From: CAZPXF01 sp964590945
GTDB taxonomy: Bacteria; Bacillota; Clostridia; Lachnospirales; Lachnospiraceae
Direction of reading: 5' to 3'
DNA length: 49,464 bases
NCBI GenBank assembly: GCA_964590945.1
Contig: CAZPXF010000002.1
Coordinates: forward strand, 1-49,464
The notes below the pieces were generated by a model. The model saw nothing but the letters and a program-made list of their open reading frames with translations, did no database searches and had not been told where the DNA came from. The translations under genes and the position numbers were made by a program. The stretch's first letter is position 1; each line of letters starts with the position of its first letter. Positions 8,037 through 16,330 of the stretch are shown one piece after another.

Positions 8037-8735
8037 TCACTCTTTCTCCGGCTCTTCTCCTGCAAGTTTCATGATGTCCTGGACCTCTTTTTCAGACATA
8101 CCAAGATGCTCGCACAGCTCGTATATCGTCACCTTTCTCCCCAGCTCTTCCGTAAGCTCTGTGATCGCATCGTCCAGCCTCTGCACCTGCTCCACAAGCT
8201 TCTGATCCTGAGCTTTCATTTTTTTCATTCCTTCTGCAAGAACACGCATCCCTGCTTCCATAGAATAAAGAACAAAATCCTCCGTCAGCATTTCCGGCGC
8301 AGTCTCGCCCATCGCCAGCATAAGGCTGATATTCCCTTCTTCCACCAGCTCGTCCACCGTCACTTCCGTGCAGCGGTATTCCTTTGCCTTTTCGATGACC
8401 TTTGGAAGATACAATTCGGTAAGCCTTCGAAGCGTATTTTCATCCTGCTCCCCGGTCTTCATCTTTTCAAGAAGCCGGGCGCGTTCCCCCGGCTCCTCCG
8501 GTTTCATGCTCTTCATATCTTCCCTGTACGCTTCCAGATAAGCTATCTCTTCCTCTGTAAATTCCGGTTTCTTCTTTTCCGGAAATAATACTTCAAATAC
8601 AAGCTGCATCTGAGCTGCCGTCAGCCCATCCTCCCGAAATTCTGCTTCTACATCCTTTCTTGTAATGGACGGATTCCGTCTGCACTCTTCCTTCAGCTGG
8701 TTGATCTTCTCCATAAATTTTGCCTGGTCAATCAT
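8037..8735 (-). CDS. Sigma-70-like protein lacking region 4
   Basis: A 232-residue soluble, charged protein. The stretch LRRLTELYLPKVIEKAKEY followed by TVDELVEEGNISLML (residues 102-138) resembles sigma region 2 (the DLIQEGNxGL motif). LGRKVTIYELCEHLGMSEKEV (residues 197-217) is a helix-turn-helix resembling region 3. No region 4 (-35 recognition) follows, so it is not an ordinary housekeeping or ECF sigma factor. It could be a regulator derived from a sigma factor, or an anti-/co-sigma. A weak CTGACA-18-TATAGT element lies upstream. Co-directional with hisB, 15 bases apart; no functional link is evident. Confidence 0.65.
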   Translation of the reverse strand: MIDQAKFMEKINQLKEECRRNPSITRKDVEAEFREDGLTAAQMQLVFEVLFPEKKKPEFTEEEIAYLEAYREDMKSMKPEEPGERARLLEKMKTGEQDENTLRRLTELYLPKVIEKAKEYRCTEVTVDELVEEGNISLMLAMGETAPEMLTEDFVLYSMEAGMRVLAEGMKKMKAQDQKLVEQVQRLDDAITELTEELGRKVTIYELCEHLGMSEKEVQDIMKLAGEEPEKE

Positions 8736-8790
8736 ACGTTCCTCATACCTTCCCTGTAAATCAATATATTCTACTATACACTATAAATGG

Positions 8791-9555
8791 CTATGATGTC
8801 AGTATAATTGTTGAATATCCTGCTCTTTTCAGCCGCAATTCCATCGCCGCGGCCTCATCCATATCCGTAAAACTCCCGACCTGCACTGCATTTAATCCGT
8901 TCTGCATTGTCAGAAACGCCGGATAATCCTGCTCCAGAAGCTCGTTCAGCAAACGCTCCGCATTTGCACGGCTGCGGAACAATCCCACCTGCACCTTGTA
9001 CATCGGTGTGGAAATGACCCCTTCGCTTCCAAATACATCCAGAATGCCGTCGGCGATCCCCTGTGCGATCGCATCAAAATTCTCATCGAACAGGCGGTTA
9101 TCCGTATCTGAGTTTATGAATCCCGCCTCCACCAGTACGGCCGGCATCTGCGTTCTTCGCAGCACCACAAGATTCGGCCGCTCCGTAACTCCAAGATTGA
9201 CAAAACCCACCGCCTCAAGCTGCTCGTTAATCACATTTGCAAGCTCCGCCTTTTTGCCGGAATTGTCATACACAAGCGTCTCCACGCCGGAGACCGCGTT
9301 CTCGATCGGATAGGAATTTCTGTGGATCGACACAAACAGATCCGCGCCGGAAGCATTCCCTTTCATAGCCTTTTCATACGGGGACTCGTAGACGTCCCCT
9401 GTCCTTGTATATTCTACATCAATTCCGCGATTCTGTAAAATCTCTCCGACCGCCAGCGCGAGGCGCAGCACGTCGTCCTTCTCAAGCCTTCCCTCATACA
9501 CTGCTCCCGGATCCATGCCTCCATGTCCGGCATCCAGCATTACCTTTAACGCCAT
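8791..9555 (-). CDS. N-acetylmuramoyl-L-alanine amidase with SPOR domain (CwlC-like)
   Basis: Cleaves the amide bond between muramic acid and the peptide stem of peptidoglycan. Amidase_3 fold: DAGHGG (H11), E25, SIHRN (H78) as Zn ligands, and the catalytic glutamate in VLVEAGFINS. The C-terminal 75 residues (YKVQVGLFRSRANAERL ... VQVGSF) form a SPOR peptidoglycan-binding domain. At 254 residues with no signal peptide it matches the length and plan of Bacillus CwlC, a mother-cell-lysis enzyme of sporulation, so a similar role is possible but inferred. Single gene: the upstream gap to 9715 holds a terminator. Confidence 0.9.
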   Translation of the reverse strand: MALKVMLDAGHGGMDPGAVYEGRLEKDDVLRLALAVGEILQNRGIDVEYTRTGDVYESPYEKAMKGNASGADLFVSIHRNSYPIENAVSGVETLVYDNSGKKAELANVINEQLEAVGFVNLGVTERPNLVVLRRTQMPAVLVEAGFINSDTDNRLFDENFDAIAQGIADGILDVFGSEGVISTPMYKVQVGLFRSRANAERLLNELLEQDYPAFLTMQNGLNAVQVGSFTDMDEAAAMELRLKRAGYSTIILTS

Positions 9556-9652
9556 AATAAAACCCTCGTTTTATCCTCTCGCTATTAAGATATGCATCCG
9601 AAAACAATTCGTTATAAAGTAATACAAAAGTCTTTTGCAAAGCGGGCAGCGA

Positions 9653-9704
9653 AAAAACTCCTTTCATACATTCCTTTCCCGGGATATGTATGAAGGGAGT
9701 TTTC
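9653..9704. terminator. Bidirectional-looking terminator after the DUF4340 gene
   Basis: AAAACTCCTTTCATACAT pairs with ATGTATGAAGGGAGTTTT through an 18-bp stem with one mismatch. It ends the GldA/F/G-like operon 10 bases after the DUF4340 stop. Confidence 0.88.
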
Positions 9705-9714
9705 TTATTTGAAA

Positions 9715-10275
9715 CTATTCTTCGGAGCTTTCCTCCGTAATACTCTCCGTACCTTCCAGACTGTCAAGCGACTTATTATACGCGGAAGAAATATCTGTTG
9801 ATACCAGATATACGGTCGATGTATCGTCATTTTTATAGAGATACACGGCGTCAACGGTACTGTTTGTATTGCCGATATGGAAGGTCTCCACGGAACCGTC
9901 CTTCATTGTGACCGTGATCTCACCGGCAGGATCACTCAGGCCAAATTCTTCAAAGCTATCTTCCTCTACATCTGTCAGAGTCCTGACGATACTCGTCTTC
10001 CAGAGATTCTGGATCACAGTAGAGAGCCTGGATCCGTCAAGGTTAAAATCTTTATCACCGTCATAGCTCCATTCATCCTCAGAATCACAGGTAAATGCAT
10101 ACACCGTTCCATCCTTCGTATAGGAATATTTGTAAATGTCCTCACTGTCCGCCGTAGTAATATACTCCGTCTCCGCTTCTTCATCGTTGGAACTTCTGCT
10201 CTGCACAAACCAGAAGATTCCGATCGCAGCCAGGAGCACAACGACAGCAATCACCAATTTGACTGATTTCTTCAT
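9715..10275 (-). CDS. DUF4340-domain membrane-anchored protein
   Basis: A 186-residue protein with one N-terminal membrane segment (residues 5-24, VKLVIAVVVLLAAIGIFWFV) and an extracytoplasmic domain. DUF4340 repeats are visible as GLSDPAGEITVTMKDGSVETFHIGN and YLVSTDISSAYNKSLDSL. DUF4340 proteins commonly follow GldG-type genes, as here. The start at 10275 overlaps the upstream stop codon (TAATG), implying translational coupling; AAGGAGAAAG precedes it. An extracellular accessory of the adjacent ABC system is inferred; the substrate is unknown. Confidence 0.85.
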   Translation of the reverse strand: MKKSVKLVIAVVVLLAAIGIFWFVQSRSSNDEEAETEYITTADSEDIYKYSYTKDGTVYAFTCDSEDEWSYDGDKDFNLDGSRLSTVIQNLWKTSIVRTLTDVEEDSFEEFGLSDPAGEITVTMKDGSVETFHIGNTNSTVDAVYLYKNDDTSTVYLVSTDISSAYNKSLDSLEGTESITEESSEE

Positions 10276-11747
10276 TATTTCTTTCTCCTTATAAACCATA
10301 CGCTGCCGCCGAAAATAAGGATCAGGACAGGGATCACCGCCACAAGTATGACGCTGTAACGCAGAACCTTCGCGGCCGGAACCGTCAGGAAGTTCAGTTC
10401 AATGCTCTTGCTTGCGATCGTGCGGTCTTCGTCTACATTCGTCAGCCATGACATACAATCTGTCAGAATCTGGAAATTGGAGCCGGAAACCATCTCATCA
10501 GCCGAAGACATAGCAAAGGACGCCGACGTAAAGACAACCATACGCATCTGGTCGTCATCCACCGTCTTATATACCGACGCGCCGACTGCAAACGGCCCCT
10601 CTTCATCCCCATCTTCCTTTGCATACGTCTCAAGATTCTGAAGATCACTCTTTACATACGCCTGAGCAGAGGACGTCAGCAAATACTCAACAGAAACATC
10701 CGAATCTTCATCGATCGTTCTAAGCCCCTGCGAGATCGGACTGAACACCAGACCTCCCTTTTCACGGACGGCCTTCGTCAGATTTGAAGTTTCAGACACC
10801 TCGGGAACCATATACATCGGATTCTGGCTTGTAAATCTCTGCGAGTCTCCCTCGATGATAACTCCATCCAAAAGCTCCACATTATAATCGGCAAGCATCG
10901 CCGTAAAATTCTTCATATCCTCATCTGTATAATTTGTTATTATAAGCGCCTTCCCTCCGGCGTCCAGATAATTCTCAACCTTTTCGGCATCATCCGCCGA
11001 ATAGTCCGATGCCGGCGCGGAGATGATGACCGCCGCAGCATCCTCCGGAATTCCGTCCTCAGTCAGAAGCGTCAGATCTTTGATCTCAAGGTTCTGCTTC
11101 TCAATCTCCTTCTGAAGAGAAGAGTCCAGCGCAGCCTCGTCGTGTCCGGTAATATTGTAGACAACCGGAGTCTCATCGCTTGTCACGTAATTGATAGCCG
11201 CCGTAACCTGACCTTCACCGTCAAATTCCGTCTGCGTATCCTGATAAGTCACGGTATTCATCGTAGATATATAAAGATCCGTACTGTAATCCAGCGCTCT
11301 TGATTTGTCTCCGCATACAACGATCAGGCTGTTTGTTGTGAGAGAATCTTCCGTATACTGGGATGCAAAACCCGGATAAACAGCCGGATCCTTCTCTTCG
11401 ACCCTGATATGTTTGGAATATGCCTTATAATTGTCAAGAAGCATCGTGATCGTAGTATCCTCGCTGCTGTTGTCTGTCAGATAATAGATCGTAATATCCT
11501 GATCCAGATCATCCAGCGTCTTCTTCGTCTCTTCCCCGATCGTATAAAGCTTCTGCGTGCTGACATCGATCATTGTATACTTCGAAGAGATCGTGCTCAC
11601 CGCCAGATTGATAACAACGATCGCCGCAATGACGATCACCGTAAGCACCGCGCTGTAGGAACCGTTCTTCAAGGATTTCTTATTGGCCGGCGCCAGCTTC
11701 TTTTTATCTTTATTTTCTACATTCTTGTTATTCGTCTGCTTACTCAT
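10275..11747 (-). CDS. GldG-like ABC system auxiliary protein
   Basis: A 490-residue protein. A lysine-rich cytoplasmic start is followed by a membrane segment (residues 31-52), a large extracytoplasmic domain and a C-terminal membrane segment (residues 464-485) ending in RRKK. The domain has the GldG/ABC_transp_aux features: DVSTQKLYTIGEETKKTL early on, NITGHDEAALDSSLQKEI in the middle, and FTSASFAMSSADEM near the end. In Bacteroidetes, GldG works with GldF and GldA; in Firmicutes the function is not established. The order ATPase, permease, GldG, DUF4340 is a conserved clostridial arrangement. Confidence 0.88.
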   Translation of the reverse strand: MSKQTNNKNVENKDKKKLAPANKKSLKNGSYSAVLTVIVIAAIVVINLAVSTISSKYTMIDVSTQKLYTIGEETKKTLDDLDQDITIYYLTDNSSEDTTITMLLDNYKAYSKHIRVEEKDPAVYPGFASQYTEDSLTTNSLIVVCGDKSRALDYSTDLYISTMNTVTYQDTQTEFDGEGQVTAAINYVTSDETPVVYNITGHDEAALDSSLQKEIEKQNLEIKDLTLLTEDGIPEDAAAVIISAPASDYSADDAEKVENYLDAGGKALIITNYTDEDMKNFTAMLADYNVELLDGVIIEGDSQRFTSQNPMYMVPEVSETSNLTKAVREKGGLVFSPISQGLRTIDEDSDVSVEYLLTSSAQAYVKSDLQNLETYAKEDGDEEGPFAVGASVYKTVDDDQMRMVVFTSASFAMSSADEMVSGSNFQILTDCMSWLTNVDEDRTIASKSIELNFLTVPAAKVLRYSVILVAVIPVLILIFGGSVWFIRRKK

Positions 11748-11760
11748 CTTCTCTTCCCTC

Positions 11761-12624
11761 CTAGCTCCAGCGTCTCTTTTGAATCGATTGCATAGTCAGG
11801 AATACAAAGATAACTATAACGGATATGTAATATACAATACCCTTGATATCGATCATTCCATTGATAAAGTTCTCAAAATGCGTAGTAAGCTCAAATGCGC
11901 TCATGATCTTCTGGATCGATCCCGCGATCAGATCCGATTTCACAAAGTACAAAATGACTACTGCAGCCTCGCCGATCACACCGACAATCACCGTAGCGGC
12001 GACACTCTTTGTCATATTGTAGATGACCACCGCGATCAGCAGGACAACGATCCCGTAAATAACAGCTGTCTGAACAGCCTCCGTCGGCAGATAATCCTCA
12101 AGTCCTGACATGATATATGTCAAAAACAGGAGCGCAAATGAAATAACTGCCGCGATCACCTGGCTCTCTGTCAGGGATGACACAAATAGTCCGACGGAGA
12201 GCGTCGCGCATCCAAGCAGGAAAAACCCAAGAACCGCCGCATACGATACGCCGTAATTGATCGTTCCAAGCGTTCCAAGGATCACCGGGTACAGGCATAC
12301 AACCGCAATCGGGATCAGAAAGACCACTACCAGCGAAAGGAACTTCCCCATCACGATCCCAAATACGGAAACCGGCGAAGTCAAAAGCATCTGATCTGTC
12401 TTCTGCCTGCGCTCCTCCGCAAGAATACGCATCGTCAGAATCGGCGTCACGATCAGGAAGATAAAAGTAACCGAGCTGAGCGTCACTCCCATCTCCGGGT
12501 AACCATTCGCCAGATTATAAATCGCAAAATAAATACCTGTCACGACCAGAACAAATGCTATAAATACATATCCGATCATGGAAGTAAGATAACTCTTTAA
12601 TTCTTTTTTGAAAATCGCTGTCAT
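11761..12624 (-). CDS. ABC-2 type permease (GldF/NosY-like)
   Basis: A 287-residue integral membrane protein with about six hydrophobic segments. The start MTAIFKKELKSYLTSMIGYVF and the segment TMRILAEERRQKTDQMLLTSP are typical of GldF/NosY-type ABC-2 permeases. Its ATG directly abuts the stop of the upstream ATPase gene (TAGATG), and GGGGGAGAA inside that gene's end serves as ribosome binding site. It forms the membrane channel of the four-gene system. The transported substrate is unknown. Confidence 0.9.
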   Translation of the reverse strand: MTAIFKKELKSYLTSMIGYVFIAFVLVVTGIYFAIYNLANGYPEMGVTLSSVTFIFLIVTPILTMRILAEERRQKTDQMLLTSPVSVFGIVMGKFLSLVVVFLIPIAVVCLYPVILGTLGTINYGVSYAAVLGFFLLGCATLSVGLFVSSLTESQVIAAVISFALLFLTYIMSGLEDYLPTEAVQTAVIYGIVVLLIAVVIYNMTKSVAATVIVGVIGEAAVVILYFVKSDLIAGSIQKIMSAFELTTHFENFINGMIDIKGIVYYISVIVIFVFLTMQSIQKRRWS

Positions 12625-13584
12625 CTATATTCTCCCCCTTCCTGTCCTGCGGCCGGCTCCGGTCAGCTCCAGGAAGATGTCCTCCAGGGACAGCTCCTTC
12701 TGGTTCATCTTCAGGATCACAAGATTCGACTGCGCCATCGCAAAGAACAGTTTCTCACGGACATCATTGCTCTTAGGCGTCACGATCGTCGCGTCGTAAG
12801 CTCCGGCCGTCGCAGACGGATGAACCTCAATGTCGCGCTTCTTCAGAACCTCACGGAGCTTATTCTGAATCGCGAACTTATCGCCCTTGACCGTAAGCTC
12901 AAGAATATTGTCCTCGCTCGTCCCCTTGCTTAAATTGGCCGCCGAGTCGCTGGCTACCATCCTGCCGCGGGAGATGATCATGATATGGTCGCAGATCTCA
13001 CTGACCTCAGCCAGAATATGGGAGCTCAAAATGATCGTATGCTTCTCGCTCAGATTTTTGATAAGATCACGTACTTCAATGATCTGCTTCGGATCCAGTC
13101 CGACCGTAGGCTCATCCAGAATGATCACCTCCGGATAGCCAAGGATCGCCTGCGCAAGTCCGACCCTCTGTCTGTAACCCTTGGAAAGATTGTGGATCAG
13201 CCTGCCTCCCATATCTGTAATCCTGACAAGCCTCATCACCTCGTCGATCTGCTTTTTCCGCTCCGCTTTCGGAACCTTCTTCAGCTCCGCTGCGAATTTC
13301 AGATATTCACGTACCGTCATCTCCATATATAATGGCGGAATCTCCGGAAGATACCCGATGGATCTCTTCGCCAGCTCCGGCTCGTCAACGATATCGTGAC
13401 CATTGATCAAAACCTCGCCGGATGTAGCCGCAAGATATCCCGTCATAATGTTCATCGTCGTTGACTTTCCGGCTCCATTCGGCCCGAGAAATCCGTATAT
13501 TTTCCCGCTTTCAATCGTAAAATTCAAATTGTCGACAGCGACATTATCCCCATATCGCTTCACCAGATTTCGAACCTCTATCAA
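12625..13584 (-). CDS. ABC transporter ATP-binding protein (GldA-like)
   Basis: A 319-residue ATPase. Walker A GPNGAGKST (residues 34-42), signature LSKGYRQRVGLAQ in place of LSGGQ, Walker B VIILDEPTVGLDP and the H-loop ILSSHIL are all present. The 80-residue C-terminal extension (ILELTVKGDKF...) is usual for the GldA/NatA group. The start codon is TTG at 13584, 6 bases after AAGGAGGGG; no ATG is suitably placed. It is the first gene of a four-gene operon with permease, GldG and DUF4340 proteins. Confidence 0.93.
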   Translation of the reverse strand: MIEVRNLVKRYGDNVAVDNLNFTIESGKIYGFLGPNGAGKSTTMNIMTGYLAATSGEVLINGHDIVDEPELAKRSIGYLPEIPPLYMEMTVREYLKFAAELKKVPKAERKKQIDEVMRLVRITDMGGRLIHNLSKGYRQRVGLAQAILGYPEVIILDEPTVGLDPKQIIEVRDLIKNLSEKHTIILSSHILAEVSEICDHIMIISRGRMVASDSAANLSKGTSEDNILELTVKGDKFAIQNKLREVLKKRDIEVHPSATAGAYDATIVTPKSNDVREKLFFAMAQSNLVILKMNQKELSLEDIFLELTGAGRRTGRGRI

Positions 13585-13648
13585 GGTGGTCCCCTCCTTT
13601 TTTTAAAGTATACATAGCATAAACGTTCCCCAGGGGATAGCGCCATGC

Positions 13649-13677
13649 TATATCAGTATAAGAAATAAATGTGTCAA
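13649..13677 (-). promoter_or_regulatory. Promoter of the GldA/F/G-like operon
   Basis: TTGACA (13672-13677), 17 bases, GATATA (13649-13654) on the minus strand, about 65 bases before the TTG start. Confidence 0.55.
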
Positions 13678-13725
13678 AATCTTGAAATCAGCGCCCCTCA
13701 TTTAAAAAACATATTTTTTTCACAA

Positions 13726-14352
13726 TTACAGTAAAATCTCCCCCACTTCCATCGGGCTGTCCGCCGAATAATCCGGATCGTCTGCAGTTCCAAGGCCGTA
13801 GGTTACATGGATCATCGGCACTTCGGCCTGCCTGCAGGAATTCAGATCCCCCTGCGTATCTCCAACGTAGACCGGCTCTTTCAGACCATGCTTTTTCGCC
13901 ATCAGACGGATGTTCACATCCTTCGGCTGGTTCGTATCCGCATAGCAGATATGGTCCTGAAAGTACTTCCCAAATCCCGTAGAATCCAGCATCGCCTCAA
14001 TATACCCGAAATCACAGTTGCTCACAATAAAAAGCGGATACTTCCCCGAAAGCTTCTTAAGAAGCTCATCCACCCCGTCATACACCTTGCCCGGCTTCTC
14101 ACGGAGATGCTTATTTTCAAGGTATGTGCAGTAATCCATAAGCTCGTCTGCCTCCTTCTGCGTCAGATCCAGCCCGTCAAAAATAACAGCCGCGATCTCC
14201 GGCAGCGTCTTCCCGAACAGCCGCGTCATAAGCTCCGCTGTAAGGACTCTTGAATCCCCGGTCTTCTCCTGAATTGCCATTGTCCATGCTTCCGCTACAG
14301 ACTCCGTAGAATCCCAGATCGTCCCATCAACGTCGAAAATAATACCATCCAT
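13726..14352 (-). CDS. HAD-superfamily phosphatase, phosphoglycolate-phosphatase-like
   Basis: A 208-residue cytoplasmic hydrolase of HAD subfamily IA. Motif I is FDVDGTIWDS (nucleophile D7, acid/base D9), motif II is FIVSNC, and motif IV is VYVGDTQGDLN. A helical cap lies between motifs I and II. The Gph-like fold suggests a small phosphorylated metabolite as substrate, but the exact one cannot be read from sequence. GGGAGG precedes the ATG. Divergent from the next two HAD genes, which are of a different subclass (IIB). Confidence 0.9.
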   Translation of the reverse strand: MDGIIFDVDGTIWDSTESVAEAWTMAIQEKTGDSRVLTAELMTRLFGKTLPEIAAVIFDGLDLTQKEADELMDYCTYLENKHLREKPGKVYDGVDELLKKLSGKYPLFIVSNCDFGYIEAMLDSTGFGKYFQDHICYADTNQPKDVNIRLMAKKHGLKEPVYVGDTQGDLNSCRQAEVPMIHVTYGLGTADDPDYSADSPMEVGEILL

Positions 14353-14440
14353 GATGTCCTCCCTTTTTATTACAATTTTACAAAATAATTTTCATTGTTC
14401 TATCATATCTCATACTTTCGACAAAAACAAGAAAATCTAC

Positions 14441-14469
14441 TTGTTGCTGAAAAATAAATCATCTATACT
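14441..14469 (+). promoter_or_regulatory. Promoter of the tandem Cof-type HAD genes
   Basis: TTGTTG (14441-14446), 17 bases, TATACT (14464-14469), about 30 bases before the ATG at 14500. Confidence 0.6.
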
Positions 14470-14499
14470 GGGAGCAGAATAATAAAACCGAGGTGTTAC

Positions 14500-15303
14500 A
14501 TGATAAAATTAATTGCCAGTGATGTCGACGGGACTCTGATCCGCAAGGGAATGTTTCGGGTCGATCCCCGGCTTTACGAGATTATCAGAGAACTGAAAAA
14601 ACACAATATCCTTTTCGCAGCTGCCAGCGGTCGTCCCTATGACAATCTTTTAGATGTATTTGACCCGGTTCGCGGCGACATTGCATATATTTCCGAGAGC
14701 GGACCGATCGGCACTTACAAGGGCGAGCTGTTTTATGACAGGCCGCTCGAGCGCAGGACGGTTGTCAGCCTTGTGGAAGATATCCGAAGCCGCGAAAATG
14801 ACAATATCCTGTTTTCCCAGTCCGACACGACTTTCATCGAGACAGAATACGGAAGTCCTTATTACAACTATATGACCAAAACGCTTCTGTACAATTCCAC
14901 CGTTACGGACGATGTGCTCCGCATGGGCAAGCCTTGCTATAAGGTTGCCTCCTGCAATCTCACCGGGAATGTGGAGAACAGCAGCTTTTTCAAGGCAAAA
15001 TATGGAGATACCTGCACGGTTCTGACATCCGGAGACTATTTTGTGGATATCATCCCGAAAGGAATCGACAAAGGCTCCTGCCTGAAAGCGCTGCTTGAGC
15101 GCCTTGGCATCGCCCCTGACGAGGTGATTGCTTTCGGGGATCAGGAAAATGATATCGCCATGTTAAAGCTTGCCGGGAAAGCCTATGCCATGAACACCTC
15201 CGCGCCGCATGTGATCGAAGCCGCCGGACGCTATACAAACTGCCCGGAAGATGTGATGCAGGAGCTTTTGGACGTTCTGGATAAAGGAGGTCCCATATGT
15301 TAA
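14500..15303 (+). CDS. Cof-type HAD-IIB phosphatase (first of a pair)
   Basis: A 267-residue sugar-phosphate phosphatase-like protein. Motif I ASDVDGTLI (D8, D10), motif II AAASGRPYDNLL, the class IIB cap in the middle, and motif IV AFGDQENDIAML. Cof enzymes act on assorted sugar phosphates and cofactors such as FMN or PLP; the substrate here is unknown. It overlaps the following paralogue by 7 bases (15297-15303), so the two are translationally coupled. Confidence 0.93.
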   Translation: MIKLIASDVDGTLIRKGMFRVDPRLYEIIRELKKHNILFAAASGRPYDNLLDVFDPVRGDIAYISESGPIGTYKGELFYDRPLERRTVVSLVEDIRSRENDNILFSQSDTTFIETEYGSPYYNYMTKTLLYNSTVTDDVLRMGKPCYKVASCNLTGNVENSSFFKAKYGDTCTVLTSGDYFVDIIPKGIDKGSCLKALLERLGIAPDEVIAFGDQENDIAMLKLAGKAYAMNTSAPHVIEAAGRYTNCPEDVMQELLDVLDKGGPIC

Positions 15304-16097
15304 AGCTTATCGCCTGCGACCTTGATGGAACGCTTTTTCAAAATAACGCAGGAAAGCCTGACCCTCGGGTTTTCCCGATCATTGATGCACTCACCCGGAA
15401 GGGGATTCTCTTTGCCGTGGCCAGCGGAAGGCAATATTCCTGCATCCGGCGGCTGTTTGAGCCGGTCAGGGATAAGATCGGCTATATATGCGAAAACGGC
15501 GCGCTTTGCATCTATCAGGATCAGATCATCGCAGAGAGTCCTCTTGAGAGGGATCTCGGCCTTCGCATACTGCAGTCCATCCGCAGTAAAGAGAACTGCG
15601 AACTTCTTCTCTCCGGAAAGGATATCTGCTATCTGGAACCAGGACAACAGGCATATGTGGATCACATAAAGTATGTCGTGGGAAACGATATCGAAATTGT
15701 TCCTGATATCATGAAAGTCACCGGGCCATTCTACAAGATTTCCGTCTGTAATTTTACCGGGATCGAAAACTGTGAGGAATACTTTATCCGCAGATTTTCC
15801 TCCGAGGCAAATGTTGTCGCCTCCGGAAATATATGGCTCGATTTTATGGATTCTCATACAGATAAAGGGTCGGCGCTCGCTGCCCTTGCAGAGCATTTGG
15901 GAATCACTGCAGCCGAATGCGCAGCCTTCGGCGACCACTATAACGATGTCGGGATGCTGAAATATGTCGGGGAAAGCTATGCGATGGAAAATGCGCAGCC
16001 GGGAATCGCCGATCTCTGCAAGCACTCCTGCAAACGCGTAGAAGATACACTCATTCAGATTTTGAATGGAGTGACATCCGAATCCGTTCTACAGTAA
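15297..16097 (+). CDS. Cof-type HAD-IIB phosphatase (second of a pair)
   Basis: A 266-residue paralogue of the preceding protein with the same plan: motif I ACDLDGTLF, motif II AVASGRQYSCI, motif IV AFGDHYNDVGML. The shared segments (YISESG / YICENG, SRENDNILFSQ / SKENCELLLSG, KGSCLKALLERLGI / KGSALAALAEHLGI) point to tandem duplication followed by divergence. AAAGGAGG lies inside the upstream gene. Immediately after its stop another AAAGGAGG and TTG-ATG start appear, but that third reading frame is broken (see 16134). Confidence 0.93.
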   Translation: MLKLIACDLDGTLFQNNAGKPDPRVFPIIDALTRKGILFAVASGRQYSCIRRLFEPVRDKIGYICENGALCIYQDQIIAESPLERDLGLRILQSIRSKENCELLLSGKDICYLEPGQQAYVDHIKYVVGNDIEIVPDIMKVTGPFYKISVCNFTGIENCEEYFIRRFSSEANVVASGNIWLDFMDSHTDKGSALAALAEHLGITAAECAAFGDHYNDVGMLKYVGESYAMENAQPGIADLCKHSCKRVEDTLIQILNGVTSESVLQ

Positions 16098-16133
16098 AGG
16101 AGGTTCTGTTTTGATGAAACCATTAGAAGGAAG

Positions 16134-16330
16134 AACGGTATTTGTTGTGAGCCCGGTTGCATCTGCTGCCTCCATAGTCAGATGCCCGATCGGCTCACAA
16201 CATTCACATATACGCGGCATCAAAGAGCGGTCGGCTCCAATCGCATTCAACAATTCGTCCGACCAGCCGCGCTTACGAATATCACACACCTCGCACAAAG
16301 ATGCATGAGATGCGTCGATGGTAAATTCTC
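16134..16330 (-). pseudogene. Remnant of a second FGGY carbohydrate kinase
   Basis: In the minus-strand frame beginning at the aldolase stop, about 65 codons read as the middle of an FGGY kinase: GEFTIDASHASL, DIRKRGWSDELLNAIG, then IGHLTMEAADATGLTTNTV. This corresponds to roughly residues 175-240 of a 500-residue kinase. Both ends are missing: no start, no N-terminal GxDxGT, no ATP-binding C-terminal half. It differs from the intact kinase at 18107, so it is not a simple partial duplication. The frame is still open and runs unrelated to a stop at 16089. It is the last element of the SorC operon. Confidence 0.7.

Noticed and set aside
16111..16308. A 65-codon plus-strand gene after the HAD pair
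   Set aside because: Only its first seven or so codons follow a good start; the rest is the complement of the FGGY kinase remnant.
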